Source of the DNA: Dermacentor variabilis
Taxonomy: Eukaryota; Arthropoda; Arachnida; Ixodida; Ixodidae
DNA: 64,000 nt
Direction: 5' to 3'
Assembly: GCF_050947875.1 (NCBI RefSeq)
Contig: NC_134569.1
Span: 261,031,100-261,095,099 of the forward strand
Shown in pieces: positions 1 to 10,508 of the stretch. The translations under genes and the position numbers were made by a program. The first letter of the stretch is position 1, and every line of letters begins with the position of its first letter. The notes beneath the pieces were generated by a model. The model was not told the origin of the DNA. It saw only the letters and a list, made by a program, of their open reading frames with translations, and ran no database searches.

Positions 1-1209
1 CATCTGATTCTTGCCTATTCCTAGTTTCTTCTTCACTGTTTTTAGGCTTCCTCCGTTCCTGAGAGCCTGTTCAATTCTATCCATATTATAGTTCCTGATG
101 TCCGCTGTCTTACGCTTGTTGATTAACTTAGAAAGTTCTGCCAGTTCTATTCTAGCTGTAGGGTTAGAGGCTTTCATACATTGGCGTTTCTTGATCAGAT
201 CTTTCGTCTCCTGCGATAGCTTACTGGTTTCCTGTCTAACGGAGTTACCACCGACTTCTATTGCGCACTCCTTAATGGTTCCCATGAGATAGTCGTTCAT
301 TGCTTCAACACTAAGGTCCTCTTCCTGAGTTAAAGCCGAATACCTGTTCTGTAGCTTGATCCGGAATTCCTCTAGTTTCCCTCTTACCGCTAATTCATTG
401 ATTGGCTTCTTGTGTACCAGTTTCTTCCGTTCCCTCCTCAAGTCTAGGCTAATTCGAGTTCTTACCATCCTATGGTCACTGCAGCGTACCTTGCCGAGTA
501 CGTCTACATCTTGTATGATGCCAGGGTTCGCGCAGAGTATGAAGTCGATTTCATTTCTAGTCTCACCATTCGGGCTCCTCCACGTCCACTTTCGACTAAC
601 CCGCTTGCGGAAAAAGGTGTTCATTATCCGCATATTATTGTGTTCTGCAAACTCTACTAATAATTCTCCTCTGCTATTCCTAGAGCCTATGCCATATTCC
701 CCCACTGACTTGTCTCCAGCCTGCTTCTTGCCTACCCTGGCATTGAAGTCGCCCATCAGTATAGTGTATTTTGTTTTGACTTTACCCATCGCCGATTCCA
801 CGTCTTCATAAAAGCTTTCGACTTCCTGGTCATCATGACTGCATGTAGGGGCATAGACTTGTACCACCTTCAATTTGTACCTCTTATTAAGTTTCACAAC
901 AAGACCTGCCACCCTCTCGTTAATGCTATAGAATTCCTGTATGTTACCAGCTATTTCCTTATTAATCAGGAATCCGACTCCTAGTTCTCGCCTCTCCGCT
1001 AAGCCCCGGTAACACAGTACATGTCAGCTTTTTAGCACTGTATATGCTTCTTTTGTCCTCCTAACCTCACTGAGCCCTATTATATCCCATTTACTACCCT
1101 CTAATTCCTCCAATAATACTGCTAGACTCGCCTCACTAGATAGCGTTCTAACGTTAAACGTTGCCAGGTTCAGATTCCAATGGCGGCCTGTCCGCATATG
1201 CATATGCAT
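1..1209 (-). mobile_element. Non-LTR retrotransposon (RTE-like) fragment: APE-type endonuclease domain
   Basis: Read on the minus strand, one frame is open from about 1209 to the window edge except for a single TGA at 1024-1026, where the family probably had GGA (Gly). The product starts with the LATFNVRTL motif of apurinic-type LINE endonucleases and contains WDIIGLSEVRR, GDFNARVG and SDHRMV. These are the usual metal-binding and catalytic signatures. The domain would nick target DNA to prime reverse transcription. The reverse transcriptase part would lie beyond base 1. The N-terminal end stops at a nested inverted repeat (1176-1285). The second family fragment at 63172-64000 is in opposite orientation. 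RTE-like assignment is from motif style; the fragment itself is certain, the clade less so. Confidence 0.88.
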
Positions 1210-1285
1210 TAGTCACTATACAGGTGGCACTCCGGACAGGCCGCCATTGGAGTGCCACCTGTATAGTGACAAATGCATATGCATG
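1176..1285. repeat. Nested inverted repeats at the 5' edge of the LINE fragment
   Basis: Three interleaved inverted pairs are visible. 1176-1194 pairs perfectly with 1233-1251 (19 bp). 1212-1233 pairs perfectly with 1249-1270 (22 bp). The CATATGCAT-rich stretch 1195-1210 pairs with 1272-1284 (13 bp). The order is A-B-C-A'-C'-B', so not all pairs can form together. The first arm lies inside or next to the start of the endonuclease reading frame. Confidence 0.85.
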
Positions 1286-2322
1286 TTAGCAACTCAGTAG
1301 TTGCTGATGGTTTCATAAGCTTTACACAACACAATAAAGTAATCTAGACAACTCTGTTGGAACAAATACACATAATTAGGACACCATTTCAACACTAACA
1401 CGATTAATTGCCCCCAATCTCTCACTCACTAAGGGATAATACTACTGAAACATCGGTGGAGAGCTCAGTTTAACACAGCCCATAAAGGACAAGCTTTCTT
1501 TGAGGAAAGCAGCTATAACAGTGGTTAGTTTTCTTCACCATTTTATGTGCTAGCTTTGATTTAAATGTCATGCAGTACTATAAAATATGAAGTGCCGCAT
1601 TTCTAGAAGCAGAAGGCGTCGTCAGCCTCATGGTACAACTGATTTTTGCACTGTTTGTGTCAGTGAGCCGACACATACAAAGAAAACCGAATTCACACTT
1701 ACATATACAGTGCCAAGTGCACTCCTCCTTCTGAAAACGCCGCCACCAGTTCCAATGCAGCTGAAAGGACAGGTTATATAGAGTGGGATACTGTTTGGAA
1801 CTACCACTTATGACTGTAAGTGTATGATCTGCTGATTGGAGAGGTAGTCACACGCTATTTCTAGTCTCTTTTAGAAGCATTACTAAAGGATGAATTAAAA
1901 TCTATTCATAAGCCCCGAATTTCACGCATCCACAGTTTGGTTAAACAACTTGTGAGAAAAAGACATGTTTACCTGGAATAGCAACCTTTTTTCCTGCTGC
2001 AAAACTTTCCTTCGAATTATTGAAATAACTTTACAGCGTCATAATATATTGTGTTTCTCGCAACTACTTGCCAGCAATGGCGAGTTACAGTGTTTATATC
2101 TGACTCATTGGGCGACAATACTGCCAAACACAAATGCTTCACGAACACGAGAACACGTCCCTCGCAGAGAATAGCAACCATATATGCCTCTGTGAGACAT
2201 GATCGCACCTTTGTGGTCAAAATGTACATTAGAACGACACCACCATCTCATTAAAAAAAAAAGCCTCAGCACAAGGCAGCAGCCAACTGCATAACGTGAA
2301 ATTGCAACTGATGTCCACTTAC
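1286..2322. other. No gene recognised (AT-rich, non-coding)
   Basis: Short open frames here show no codon bias or family motif. I see no clear repeat structure. It is plausible intron or intergenic DNA. Confidence 0.5.
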
Positions 2323-2387
2323 TGGTGGCCTGTGTTTGAGTCACTTCTGGCAGTTGACTGGTGAGAAATGCACGTCCTGGGTTGTCC
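2323..2387 (-). CDS. Candidate internal coding exon, unidentified protein
   Basis: On the minus strand a 65-bp open segment is bounded by a T-rich acceptor (TTTTGTAG) and a consensus donor (GTAAGT). It encodes DNPGRAFLTSQLPEVTQTQA plus two residues, beginning and ending in phase 1. The composition suggests a linker region of a nuclear protein. No family was recognised. Neighbouring minus-strand candidates at 3413-3493 and 6837-6977 could belong to the same locus, but the stop at 3413 means they cannot all be in one transcript in simple order. Confidence 0.4.
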
Positions 2388-3412
2388 CTACAAAACATAC
2401 AGGGTTATGTCAAATGTTGAAAATATATATACACTGGCATTTCATAAGTTGCAAAACAAATGAGTAAAATAATAAACAAGTGTAATGTAAACAGAGTACA
2501 CATGATAAGATAGGCTGTCAACTGGTAATGCATTACGCGAAAAACCTGATGCATAGGAAAGACTATACGTATACACACGAAGCTGACACACAATTTAATT
2601 CGCTCTAGGTTTTTTCGTGCGGTATATTCAAATTATTATGTCTCGTGGTTAGAGCAAAATTAGTGTAAATTACGCACTAAATTATGTACCCTGGAAAACT
2701 TTTCTTCAATATGCACCTGTGCGCGCTTCGAATGAGTAGCGTTTTAAAATTTACGTACGTGGCGTTTAACATAGTTGCTGAACACGGATTTCCTTTGCCC
2801 TGTGTCGTGTACAGTGAGCTACATATATCTGCCCCCCTCCTTTTCGTACTAGCCATACTGCGTGCCACTGCACCTGTACGCACGTCAATAAACCTCACGA
2901 CACAGAAATAAAAAAAAGCGCCAATCATCCATGCCTGCATGTTTTAGTGGGCCTAACCTAACCAAGCATGGGCTGTTGGTTTTTATAGTAAACACAAGCA
3001 CCGTGCTCATTGCAAGTATGTATCATGTCACTAAGCAAATATGCAATTTCATTGTACCACTATTTTTTATCGCTTGGATATATCTGTTGAGAGGCAAGAC
3101 AAAAAGCAGTCACTTCTCAGAACTAATCAGCTTTTTTAAAACATATTTCTCACTTTTCAACGACACTTGCTGCTACGTGTTTGTCTCCAGAGAGCATACT
3201 TGATTTGACTTTCCAATCAGAGACATTACATAAATATACCATGTTTAGATGACTGCCTGGAGCTCGTGAGAATTTTCATCTTGGTGTAACGTACTGTATC
3301 TTGATTTTGTTGACATTTGGTCAAATGGTACACCCAATATACCCACATACTAGTTTTCTTGCCCAAATTGCATGCCAATGCATTTTGATTTTTTGGCATC
3401 GGCTCCTCTGCA
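2388..3412. other. No gene recognised
   Basis: AT-rich sequence with short frames on both strands. No domain motif and no convincing pair of splice sites were found. Confidence 0.5.
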
Positions 3413-3493
3413 CTATGTGAAGTCGCGCTGCACTGGCTCTTTCACATCCTCGTGTCCTTGCAGCTGCCTTCTTGCGTTATATAAAGCGGGTGC
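3413..3493 (-). CDS. Candidate terminal coding exon, unidentified
   Basis: On the minus strand, a pyrimidine-rich tract ending ATATTTTTCAG is followed by an open frame encoding PALYNARRQLQGHEDVKEPV and a few more residues. The frame ends in TAG at 3413-3415. The segment is charged and hydrophilic, like a C-terminal tail. No AATAAA was verified downstream, and no homologue is recognised. It may equally be a chance frame. Confidence 0.3.
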   Translation of the reverse strand, partial: APALYNARRQLQGHEDVKEPVQRDFT

Positions 3494-4662
3494 CTGAAAA
3501 ATATCGTATGCAAAAGTCAAAACAAGGGCATTGGGCAAAACAGCATCAAGACAGTCAAGGCCATGGCAATAAAAGAAAGTCTTAGCTCTTAGTCTTCCTA
3601 GTGAAATGCATGCAAAACATCCAAATGACTGCAACAGTCAACTGCTAAACTAACTTCAATTTTTAGATTGAAGCAAAAAAAAACAAATAACCAACAGTTC
3701 ATCCTTGTTTGTCACGAATGTTAGAATACTCCTGCTAATGAATAGAATATTGGTCATTTTCAGACGTCATAGGTCTGTTATGAGTCTGGTGTATCGCAAA
3801 CACCACTTGTGACACATCCTAAGCACGTGCCCAGGGTGCCCCCCCCCCCACCATCCCTGGTTGTGCCACTGCTGAAGCCGTAGTTTGAGGATTACAGCTG
3901 CAAACATGATGCTCAGCAGGGATGGAAATATTGTCCTTCAGTTCAATGGATATATGGATGTGCCTATAAAAAAGGGCAACAAGGCTTGTTATGGCAAGCT
4001 TACCCACATTTCAATACTAACAAGAAAGTTCACTGCGGCCTGCATCTAAGCTTACTAAAAGGCATGAACTTATTTTCATGCATGAGGTGCGCAATGGAGT
4101 TCATTTTTGACAGACCCGACTACTGCTGCAGTTTGAAATCTAGCATTTTAGATTCTTGAAGGCATGTAAAAGTTGCAGTTAAACCGCAGTTATTAGTTCA
4201 TTACACCAACCTATTGTTCTGTGTACAACAGACTGGTAACACGGAATTAAAGCAACATTTTATTTTGATATTTTATTTCTCTACTAAAAATATTCAAGCG
4301 ATAAACACATTTTGATCTGCCATGCAATAGCAAAATGCCCACATTACGCTTGTAACCCCCAGAGGAAGGCTGATTTAGCTGTTCATATGACATAACTCTG
4401 ACACGCCAACTCATATTAGCAAAGCACAGGCATGTACAAAACAATAAGCGTATGCAAAGCGCCCCTGCAATTGTAATTCTACACAGCAGCCGTTATATTC
4501 GATGCCGATGCATAACTAGCTGCTTGACAATTTACCGAGTTCGTAGACATAAGCATCCATCCTTTCAGTTTCGCACCGTGCACGAAAATCGCAACAGGAG
4601 ACAAAACCAGACCTATAATCACACCATTTCAATACATGAGCAAAAACAGTTCAGTCTTAGGG
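3494..4662. other. No gene recognised
   Basis: A short poly-C run occurs near 3841. No coding exon or repeat family was identified. It may be intron of whatever minus-strand locus uses the flanking exon candidates. Confidence 0.5.
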
Positions 4663-5147
4663 ATAAACACTGTGAGAGCGATTTAGTGCGCGACGGCGAC
4701 GAGCAAAGGCTTCGAGCGACAAAACGGGCCGTCGCTTGAACAGATGGCTTGGTTCTGGAAATCTAGAAATCGTCGCTCGTCGCCCGGAAGTGCTATGAGC
4801 GACTAGCCAATAGCGCGAAGCCGGAACTGGATGTGCATCGCTCAAATACTACCGATTGTCGCGCGGAACGAGCAAATGATTCAATTTTTATACGTGCAAG
4901 GATAAGAACCTACTGCAAGACCTCCGGAAATATTTTATGCTACTTTTTATAGTAAAATACATCAACGTAAATTACTAAAGCACGCGTCACGCGTGATTGC
5001 AGCCCTCATGCTGGCAACACCTGGGAGGCGTCGCTCAAAATCGTCGCTCGCACGGAGTACGACTTGTAGGCGACGAGCAAACGCGACAGCCATCTCCATC
5101 GCGTCGCTTGTAGCTGCCGCGCGCAAGATCGCTTATATGGAGTTTAT
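4663..5147. mobile_element. Candidate non-autonomous DNA transposon (imperfect TIRs, CGACGAGC-rich ends)
   Basis: The left end (from ATAAACACTG) and the reverse complement of the right end (ATAAACTCCATATAAGCGAT) align imperfectly. The shared core is AGCGAT followed by a GTGCGCGAC/TGCGCGCGGC block. The GCGACGAGCAAA motif recurs near both ends in inverted orientation, and GTCGCTCG words are dense inside. No transposase is encoded. I could not settle a target-site duplication, so the superfamily is open. Confidence 0.45.
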
Positions 5148-5764
5148 GCTTTTTTCAGCATAAAACATGAATTCCTCATGCCTTTTCAGTAAGTTCAAGA
5201 TAACGCGCCCAACTGACCCCTTGCAGCATGCAGCTGAATGCCTGCGGCAAAGTTTCTAACTAGCACTGGTGCTGCACGTAACTTCACTGGTCGCATATTC
5301 CCCCTGCGCGAGGCACCGTCAAGCACGCGGTTTATTTATAAAGAAAGCATGCTGCCAGCAAAATGACGCCTTGTGTTATGTGATTCCTTAGTTCAACAGC
5401 ATTCCGTACACAGTAGACTGCCGAACTGAATAAATTCAAACACACAAAACACACGCTAATCACGTTCCGCGTAGGCTCGGAATCACGGGCTGGTGAACGG
5501 GCCATTTTAAGCGTCCTCTCGCCGGGCGTCTTATTGAACATATCATACTTCTGGCAGCGTTTGCGATTTTTAAAGCTCTTACGGACAACGGCAAAGTGAT
5601 AAAATCACATGCAGTTATCGCGACGACTGGCTTTTTCGATTGACATCGAGAGACAGCGCGTATGCCTAGTCCTTTGTCAATCGCGTCGGCTAAGCGCAGC
5701 GACGACTTCCTGGCGATAGCATGACATATACGGAGAATGTGCACCAAAGTTAGAATTCACTTAC
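5148..5764. other. No gene recognised
   Basis: Mixed-composition sequence downstream (minus sense) of the donor site at 5765. If the exon candidate there is real, this is intron. The open frame at 5460-5747 on the minus strand has no recognisable motif. Confidence 0.4.
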
Positions 5765-6080
5765 CGTGGAGGATTTGTTGTTATATCCAAGGCATGGCGA
5801 ACGAATGTCGTGTTTTCGTGGCGACGCGAGATGGCTGACACACGATCTCCCTTGGCTGGCCTTTGCAGCTGCTCGCTGGACGGATCACCTTTCTCCGGTG
5901 CTGTGTTGTTCCGCGATCTTGAGCGCGCGCGCGCGCGGTGGAGCAACTCCGAGTGAAAAAGTAGAGCGCTCGCTACGCGTTCCTTTGAACTGCGGCGGCC
6001 TGTTCTCTTAGAAGCAAAACGATGTGTTCTTTGCTCAGCGTGCATGAGTGATACATTGCCATGTTCGAGGCCAGCCACCT
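5765..6080 (-). promoter_or_regulatory. CpG-rich block with strong minus-strand splice donor: candidate promoter/first exon
   Basis: This block is much richer in CG than its surroundings and contains a (GC)n run near 5922-5936. On the minus strand it ends in a strong donor, CCTCCACG|GTAAGTGAATTC. The frame before the donor is open back to an ATG near 6078 and is Arg/Ser-rich, without a recognisable domain. It may be a 5' untranslated first exon of a minus-strand gene. Neither start site nor coding status can be fixed from sequence alone. Confidence 0.3.
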
Positions 6081-6127
6081 ACAGTTGAAGCAGAAGATTA
6101 CGCTACGTTTTGTTCTCTATTGCCGCA

Positions 6128-6316
6128 AGAGTAGAACGGGCATTCTACTCTCTCACTGAAGGGGAGAGTGAAAAGCACATTTCACTCTCTCCTTGGTGAC
6201 AGAGTGAACAATGCATTTCACTCTCCTCGACATTTTGCGAGAGTAAAACGACGCTTTGAAGAGTGAACCGGCCGCTTCACTCCTGCGATACCCTTCCTAG
6301 TTTTTAGAGTGAAGGG
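6128..6316. repeat. Cluster of alternating GAGAGTGAAA and TTTCACTCTC words
   Basis: The words AGAGTGAA and TTCACTCT occur repeatedly in both orientations within about 190 bp. One pair, GAGAGTGAAA and TTTCACTCTC, frames a 6-bp loop as a 10-bp perfect hairpin. The spacing is irregular, so it is not a regular tandem repeat. Confidence 0.6.
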
Positions 6317-6836
6317 CTTTCACCAAAAGCCCTTATTATTGATATTATCTCAAATAACTATATCCGGTTATTTGTTGTGAAAAGTGTGGCACTATAACAT
6401 TGAAAACAATGTATGCTAGATAACATTTATTCAACTAACGCCTTAAAAAATTTTAAAATCAAGTGTGTGACATTCCTGTCTGCTTCTGTGGTTTTGTTCT
6501 ATAAACATCTGACAAAATATTTGAATATTCGGAAAAAAGATACGTTTCCTGATTTTATTGAAACAGCTTCTGAGCATTTGTATGCCGAAACAGGCGCTGG
6601 CTGTTTGATATCTTTTATCATAGGAATAGTGTAAACTGTCCGTAGCACATCACATCAATATCGCGTGCTTAATAAACGCAAACAATGTCAGTGCGCACAC
6701 ATACACCGATATAAAGGCTACAATACAGTTCCACTCGCGATTATACAAGGACAGGAAACTACTAAATGAATACTCGGCCATTTTCTTGATAAACATTTTA
6801 CACGCAGCGTATAAAGTCACAAGCCAGTGTTCTCAC
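6317..6836. other. AT-rich stretch, no gene recognised
   Basis: The 73-residue plus-strand frame at 6413-6634 has no recognised motif and AT-driven composition. I treat the stretch as intron or intergenic DNA. Confidence 0.45.
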
Positions 6837-6977
6837 CGTGGTGGTGCCTATAGGTGGCCAGGTTGTTCTTGTAGTGCTTATAGAGCTCCGAGTAGGCGCG
6901 GTAGTAGGCGGCCAAGAACAGCATCGCCATCGTGCCCACCGCGTACTCCACGTTCCGAATTGCCACGAGGTTATTGC
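6837..6977 (-). CDS. Internal coding exon, unidentified membrane-associated protein
   Basis: This is the most convincing host exon in the first 8 kb. On the minus strand it has a pyrimidine-rich acceptor (CTGCCCTCTACACGCAG) and a donor (CACG|GTGAGA). Its 141 bp are open in one frame with strong G/C preference at third codon positions. The 46 residues begin NNLVAIRNVEY, run into a hydrophobic stretch VGTMAMLFLAAYY and continue with a basic segment YRAYSELYKHYKNNL. This pattern fits a membrane-spanning or membrane-proximal helix followed by a basic cytosolic side. Without splicing the frame stops within a few codons, which supports the donor. No family was recognised and neighbouring exons were not located. 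Confidence 0.6.
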
Positions 6978-7430
6978 CTGCGTGTAGAGGGCAGCTCTGT
7001 TTATTGCCCTAGCAGTTATGTGGACACTCAAGCCGCATTTGTGGCGTCGGCGTCACCGTGAGCTGCCGTATAACGTCCAAGGACAGTAAAAATCCTCGCC
7101 GTATGCTGTATGTGCGAGTAAAAGCGCACGAGGGTGCGCCGCCTATCGCTGCTCCGGCTGGCAATAGAGGGAAGCGTACCGTCTTCCGTCGTGCTCTGGG
7201 GGGAGGGAGGGGGGCGCGTTCTTCTCCGGGTGACCCGTGCCGCCCCGCTTGCGCCGCTCTGTCTCGAAAGCCATCCGGGGACACAGTCCGCTGTGTTTCA
7301 GCGCCTTAGTATGCGTCGATGCGAGACGCAGCACGAAGGTCGCTGCTCTCGCTGTGCTTCGCTCCAGTGTTTTGAGAGCGAGTCCGCGGTCGTCGAGCAA
7401 GGTGTATTCATGTTTATTTGTGCGCATGTG
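6978..7430. other. GC-rich block of unknown role
   Basis: G-rich and CpG-rich, with overlapping open frames on both strands and low-complexity G runs near 7197-7216. It lies upstream (minus sense) of the 6837-6977 exon. It could be promoter or 5' exon sequence, but no splice or start signal decides this. Confidence 0.35.
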
Positions 7431-8922
7431 ACACCATGCATATTAATTTCGTTCGTATGCCATATTTACAAGTTTACACGGCCGATAAGACTACCATCCT
7501 TACTTCGTATACTTAGCAGTCTACTAATCTGCTATCGCAATCGATGCCTTTCGGGCAAAACTGAAACTTTCTATATCGCCATCGCACCGCAGTCCGCGCC
7601 ACATCTGAGCCTAATATACTCTAGTAACCCAAAAAATCATGTCCACGCATGCAGCTCATTCCTGGCTTGCCGTGTCCAAATAAAGGAAGTTTACATAAGT
7701 GACGTATATCATTTGGCAGGTAAAAACAAAAACTGTCAAACGCATCATTATTTACAAGAAGGAACCAAAACGAAATGACAAGCGTTAACTAAAAAGGAAA
7801 TTTTCAATGACTCGTCCGATTTTCATAATATATCTTGGATCATAGAAACGCATTTGTCAAGTAAGCCCGCATAAGAAAGCTTCATTGAGAAACAGTTCCC
7901 GCCACTTGTCTCACGCTGTTCGTCCCTTCTCCTTGTGGGTACGCCGAGAGGCAAGTGTTTCCAAAATGCAGAGGAACTCTAATCACTAAGTTTTAACACA
8001 CAAGCCAATCGGGCAATCGTCGCACCAGCTGCTTTTCAGAGTTATAAACGTCGCCTCTTTTGTAATATAAGCATTCTGAAACAGCAAGCCGCTAGCGCAC
8101 ACGAAATCAGGAAACGAGGTGAGTGCGTTGAGATGTTGTAAAAAAAATTGTTGCGGAAAAACTTCATGATATCTTATTTCTGGGAATAAGGTGAAGGAAG
8201 AATGGGAGAGAACAAATTCTTTAATGAAATCCAGGGAATGCTTCCGGTGTACATGCTACTCTGCGTGGCGAAAGAAAACAGAGACATGAAAGAGGAGGGA
8301 GTGGCAAAAAGGAAGAAAGTGTAAGGCAGGTGAGACAAAGGTGACGATGTAAAAAGGCTGTCCATTAAGCCAATATCTCGGCACGATGGAGAACAAAATT
8401 GAAACTTGAGGTTTCATTGAAGAAGAGTTTAAAAACAGTACGTATTGTAACTCTTGGGAAACACAGTTTCATTCTACTCAACAAATAACAAGTAATGTAG
8501 TCTCAGTTCGACATTGCACGATTTAAAACCTGGCACGGTTATCAAAATAAGGATTCATGGCAAGTCCACGACGGCAGATGTAACAATTAGCGAATGCAGC
8601 ATCCAAGCAAAGCCAGCATTAGCTCGTTTCATGCTGACCAAAAAAACTGGTGAATCCGTGATCTTCCCCGGCGCCGACTGAATGGAGTGATATCGATGAA
8701 GCGGCAGACCCCGCGCGAGATTTCGTCCCGCACGTGCGTTTCTTTACCATTGTTAATACGCCAAATATTGTGACGCATAGACGAGGCAACCTAAAGTTTG
8801 CCCGCGCGGCACCAGCGCCGAATGCTCCCCTAGCGGACCGATGGAAGTTCTGAGGGTCGTCGCTGCGATAGCACGCGCCCGTATTCAGTACGGCGGGAGC
8901 GCTCGTGCGCGTGGTTTTTGCG
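7431..8922. other. No gene recognised
   Basis: Mixed sequence without recognisable domains. The 214-residue plus-strand frame that begins at 7134 and ends at 7778 has neither coding-like composition nor family motif. Confidence 0.45.
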
Positions 8923-9104
8923 ATGCCGAGTGCGACCTCACCAGCCAGGAAAGGTGGCACGCAATACTGATGTGTTGTTGATTGCCACAGCAGCCTCGAA
9001 AACACGAAAGGTCGTACGCCGCCCGTGAAGTTCTACAGATTTCCTGGGAAGTGGTACGAGAAGGACAGACGACAAGCATGGATAACTGCAGTGGGCCGAG
9101 TCAA
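8923..9104 (+). pseudogene. THAP zinc-finger domain, N-terminal exon with an in-frame TGA
   Basis: From the ATG at 8923 one frame runs 60 codons to a perfect donor (GTCAA|GTAAGT). It contains CVVDCHSS, KGRTPPVKFYRFPGKWYEKD and RRQAWITAVGRV, the first half of a C2CH THAP domain: the CxxxC ligand pair, the FYRFP box and the W...AVGR helix. THAP proteins bind DNA and are often P-element-derived. Codon 16 is TGA (8968-8970), immediately before the CVVDC motif. In the C-x4-C spacing common in this family, that position would be the first zinc-ligand cysteine, so a TGC/TGT to TGA change is likely. The exon ends in phase 2. That is compatible with the open exon at 9888, but the exon expected to carry the second ligand pair and the AVPTIF-type box was not found between them. 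Confidence 0.72.
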
Positions 9105-9887
9105 GTAAGTCTCATACTTTCGCATTCGCGTGTAATATCTTGAAAGCGGAATAGTCATATGCCTGTTTTTAGTGCACGGCCGTTTGTTTAGTCGTGACGC
9201 GTTGTTGAATTGTGGTGGCATCCGCCGTTTGTTAGCGGTAAATGCATGCGTGTTGCGCCGCTAAGCTCTACGACGCGTGCTCGATTCCAAGCCACGGCGG
9301 CCGCATCTCGATAGGGGCAAAATGCAAGAACACCCTTGTTACCGTGTGCTTTGATTTTTATGCACGTTAAAGAACCCCCAGAGGTTAAAATTATTCCTGA
9401 GACTCCCCATTACAGCCGGCCTCATAATGATTTCGTGGTTTTGGCATGGTTTTGGCACTTAGAACCCCCGCATTTTATTTGATTGCACTGTGCCTTCCCT
9501 CGCGATCGGCATGGACGAGCTCAAGAGAATTATTTGCCTTTTCCAAACGCTCCAACTTAAATTACTAGTTGTTCAGGTAACGAAAGGGGCCGCGCGCTAC
9601 TTTCGTGTGGTAGCAGACCGTATTTAATGCAAGCCGCGGTCGTCGCGTGCGTCGGAAAGCGACAGATCGAAAAGCAGCCGCTCGAGACGTGCGCGTTATG
9701 TTTGTTGTTTGCCCATGCTTTCTAAGTATCTAAGTGTGTAAGTATCATAACTTGTAGTGGTACCACTCTTGTAGAATAATATATGCACACAATCACAGGA
9801 ACGTTACCTTTGCAAGCATATTAATGGGAGTAATTTAATCCCCACAACAAATAGGCACACATACTGTTTCATTTATATGCGACGCAG
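9105..9887 (+). other. Putative intron of the THAP locus, containing a SINE
   Basis: It runs from GTAAGT at 9105 to ATATGCGACGCAG at 9887. It contains the SINE at 9252-9482. No further coding exon was recognised in it. Confidence 0.45.
9252..9482 (+). mobile_element. tRNA-derived SINE, tick Ruka-like
   Basis: The head, around GCGCCGCTAAGCTC and GCTCGATTCCAAGCC, resembles the tRNA-like part of a SINE, the latter as a polymerase III B box. It is followed by a conserved-looking body with GGCGGCCGCATCTCGATAGG, CACGTTAAAGAACCCC and GGTTTTGGCA blocks. I know this arrangement from abundant tick SINEs such as Ruka. The expected leading A-box part looks shortened. It lies in the sense strand of the putative THAP intron. 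Confidence 0.72.
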
Positions 9888-10163
9888 ATGGAAGCGGCGC
9901 CAAACAAACCAATGGCAATCACAACAGTCTTCGCAGCAGTCAGCACCACCGGGACATGTGCTTTCGTACTGCAGCGACACAGCTCTTGAGCAGCAGCAAG
10001 ACACGTGTGAAACAGACTCCAGAACATGCCTTTGTGGAGTGACGGAACCGTCAAGAAGCAGCCCAATGGATCTGCAGTCATCGAGTAGTATGACAACAGA
10101 AGTTCCTGCTGCCAGTGTGACTTATGTTGTAATTGAAATAAAGGTGGCTAAATTTTTGAACAT
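9888..10163 (+). CDS. Candidate second exon of the THAP-like gene
   Basis: An acceptor (GCGACGCAG, ending 9887) opens a frame whose phase matches the THAP exon, so the splice would read AVGRVK-WKRRQTNQW. The product is rich in Gln and Ser, then has a Cys/Thr-rich stretch (CSDTALEQQQDTCETDSRTC) and an acidic/Ser tail. Tick THAP proteins often carry a low-complexity linker of this kind after the zinc finger (recollection, not checked). The exon probably ends at GTGCGT (10164). The frame stays open to 10419, but that part is antisense to the exon at 10173-10508. With the upstream TGA the locus may be a relic. Confidence 0.4.
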
Positions 10164-10172
10164 GGTGCGTAC

Positions 10173-10508
10173 CTCTAACTCGACGTCGTCTACGATCTTG
10201 TCGGACACCTGTGACACGCACTTGGCTTTCACTCTCACATCACCGTCCACAATTTGTTCAACGCCGTACACGTTCGGAAGCAGACGCTCCCCTATCGTGA
10301 GGTTGCCGCCACGAAAAAGAGCTGTCGGCGTTGGCAACCTTCTTGAAACCATACGGCAATCTTTGCATCGCTGTTGCGCAAGCAGGCGATCTGCCGCCGT
10401 CGAAAACGGAGCGCCGTGAGAACGAGCAGCGAAGAAAAGCGCGGACGGCACAGCGTAAACAAAGCGGAGACTGCGCCACGACGCGACCGCGCTGCTTGGC
10501 GTTTCCAC
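10173..10508 (-). CDS. Candidate first coding exon of an unidentified minus-strand gene
   Basis: From an ATG at 10508 the frame is open for 112 codons and ends exactly at a codon boundary in a donor (GAG|GTACGC). The last third, NLTIGERLLPNVYGVEQIVD and then VRVKAKCVSQVSDKIVDDVE, has clear coding composition. It recalls the segment just before the SWIM zinc finger in tick transposon-associated proteins, but that is memory only. The first 60 residues look less conserved, so the true start may be further in. Upstream sequence (10.51-10.60 kb) is CpG-rich and could be the promoter. The gene overlaps the THAP-like exon tail-to-tail. Confidence 0.42.

Noticed and set aside
7134..7778. 214-codon plus-strand ORF
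   Set aside because: Long mainly because of GC-rich sequence at its start; no domain, no codon bias, no splice context.
8968..8970. TGA in the THAP exon as a selenocysteine codon
   Set aside because: No SECIS-like element can be shown and THAP proteins are not known to use selenocysteine; mutation or sequence error is simpler.
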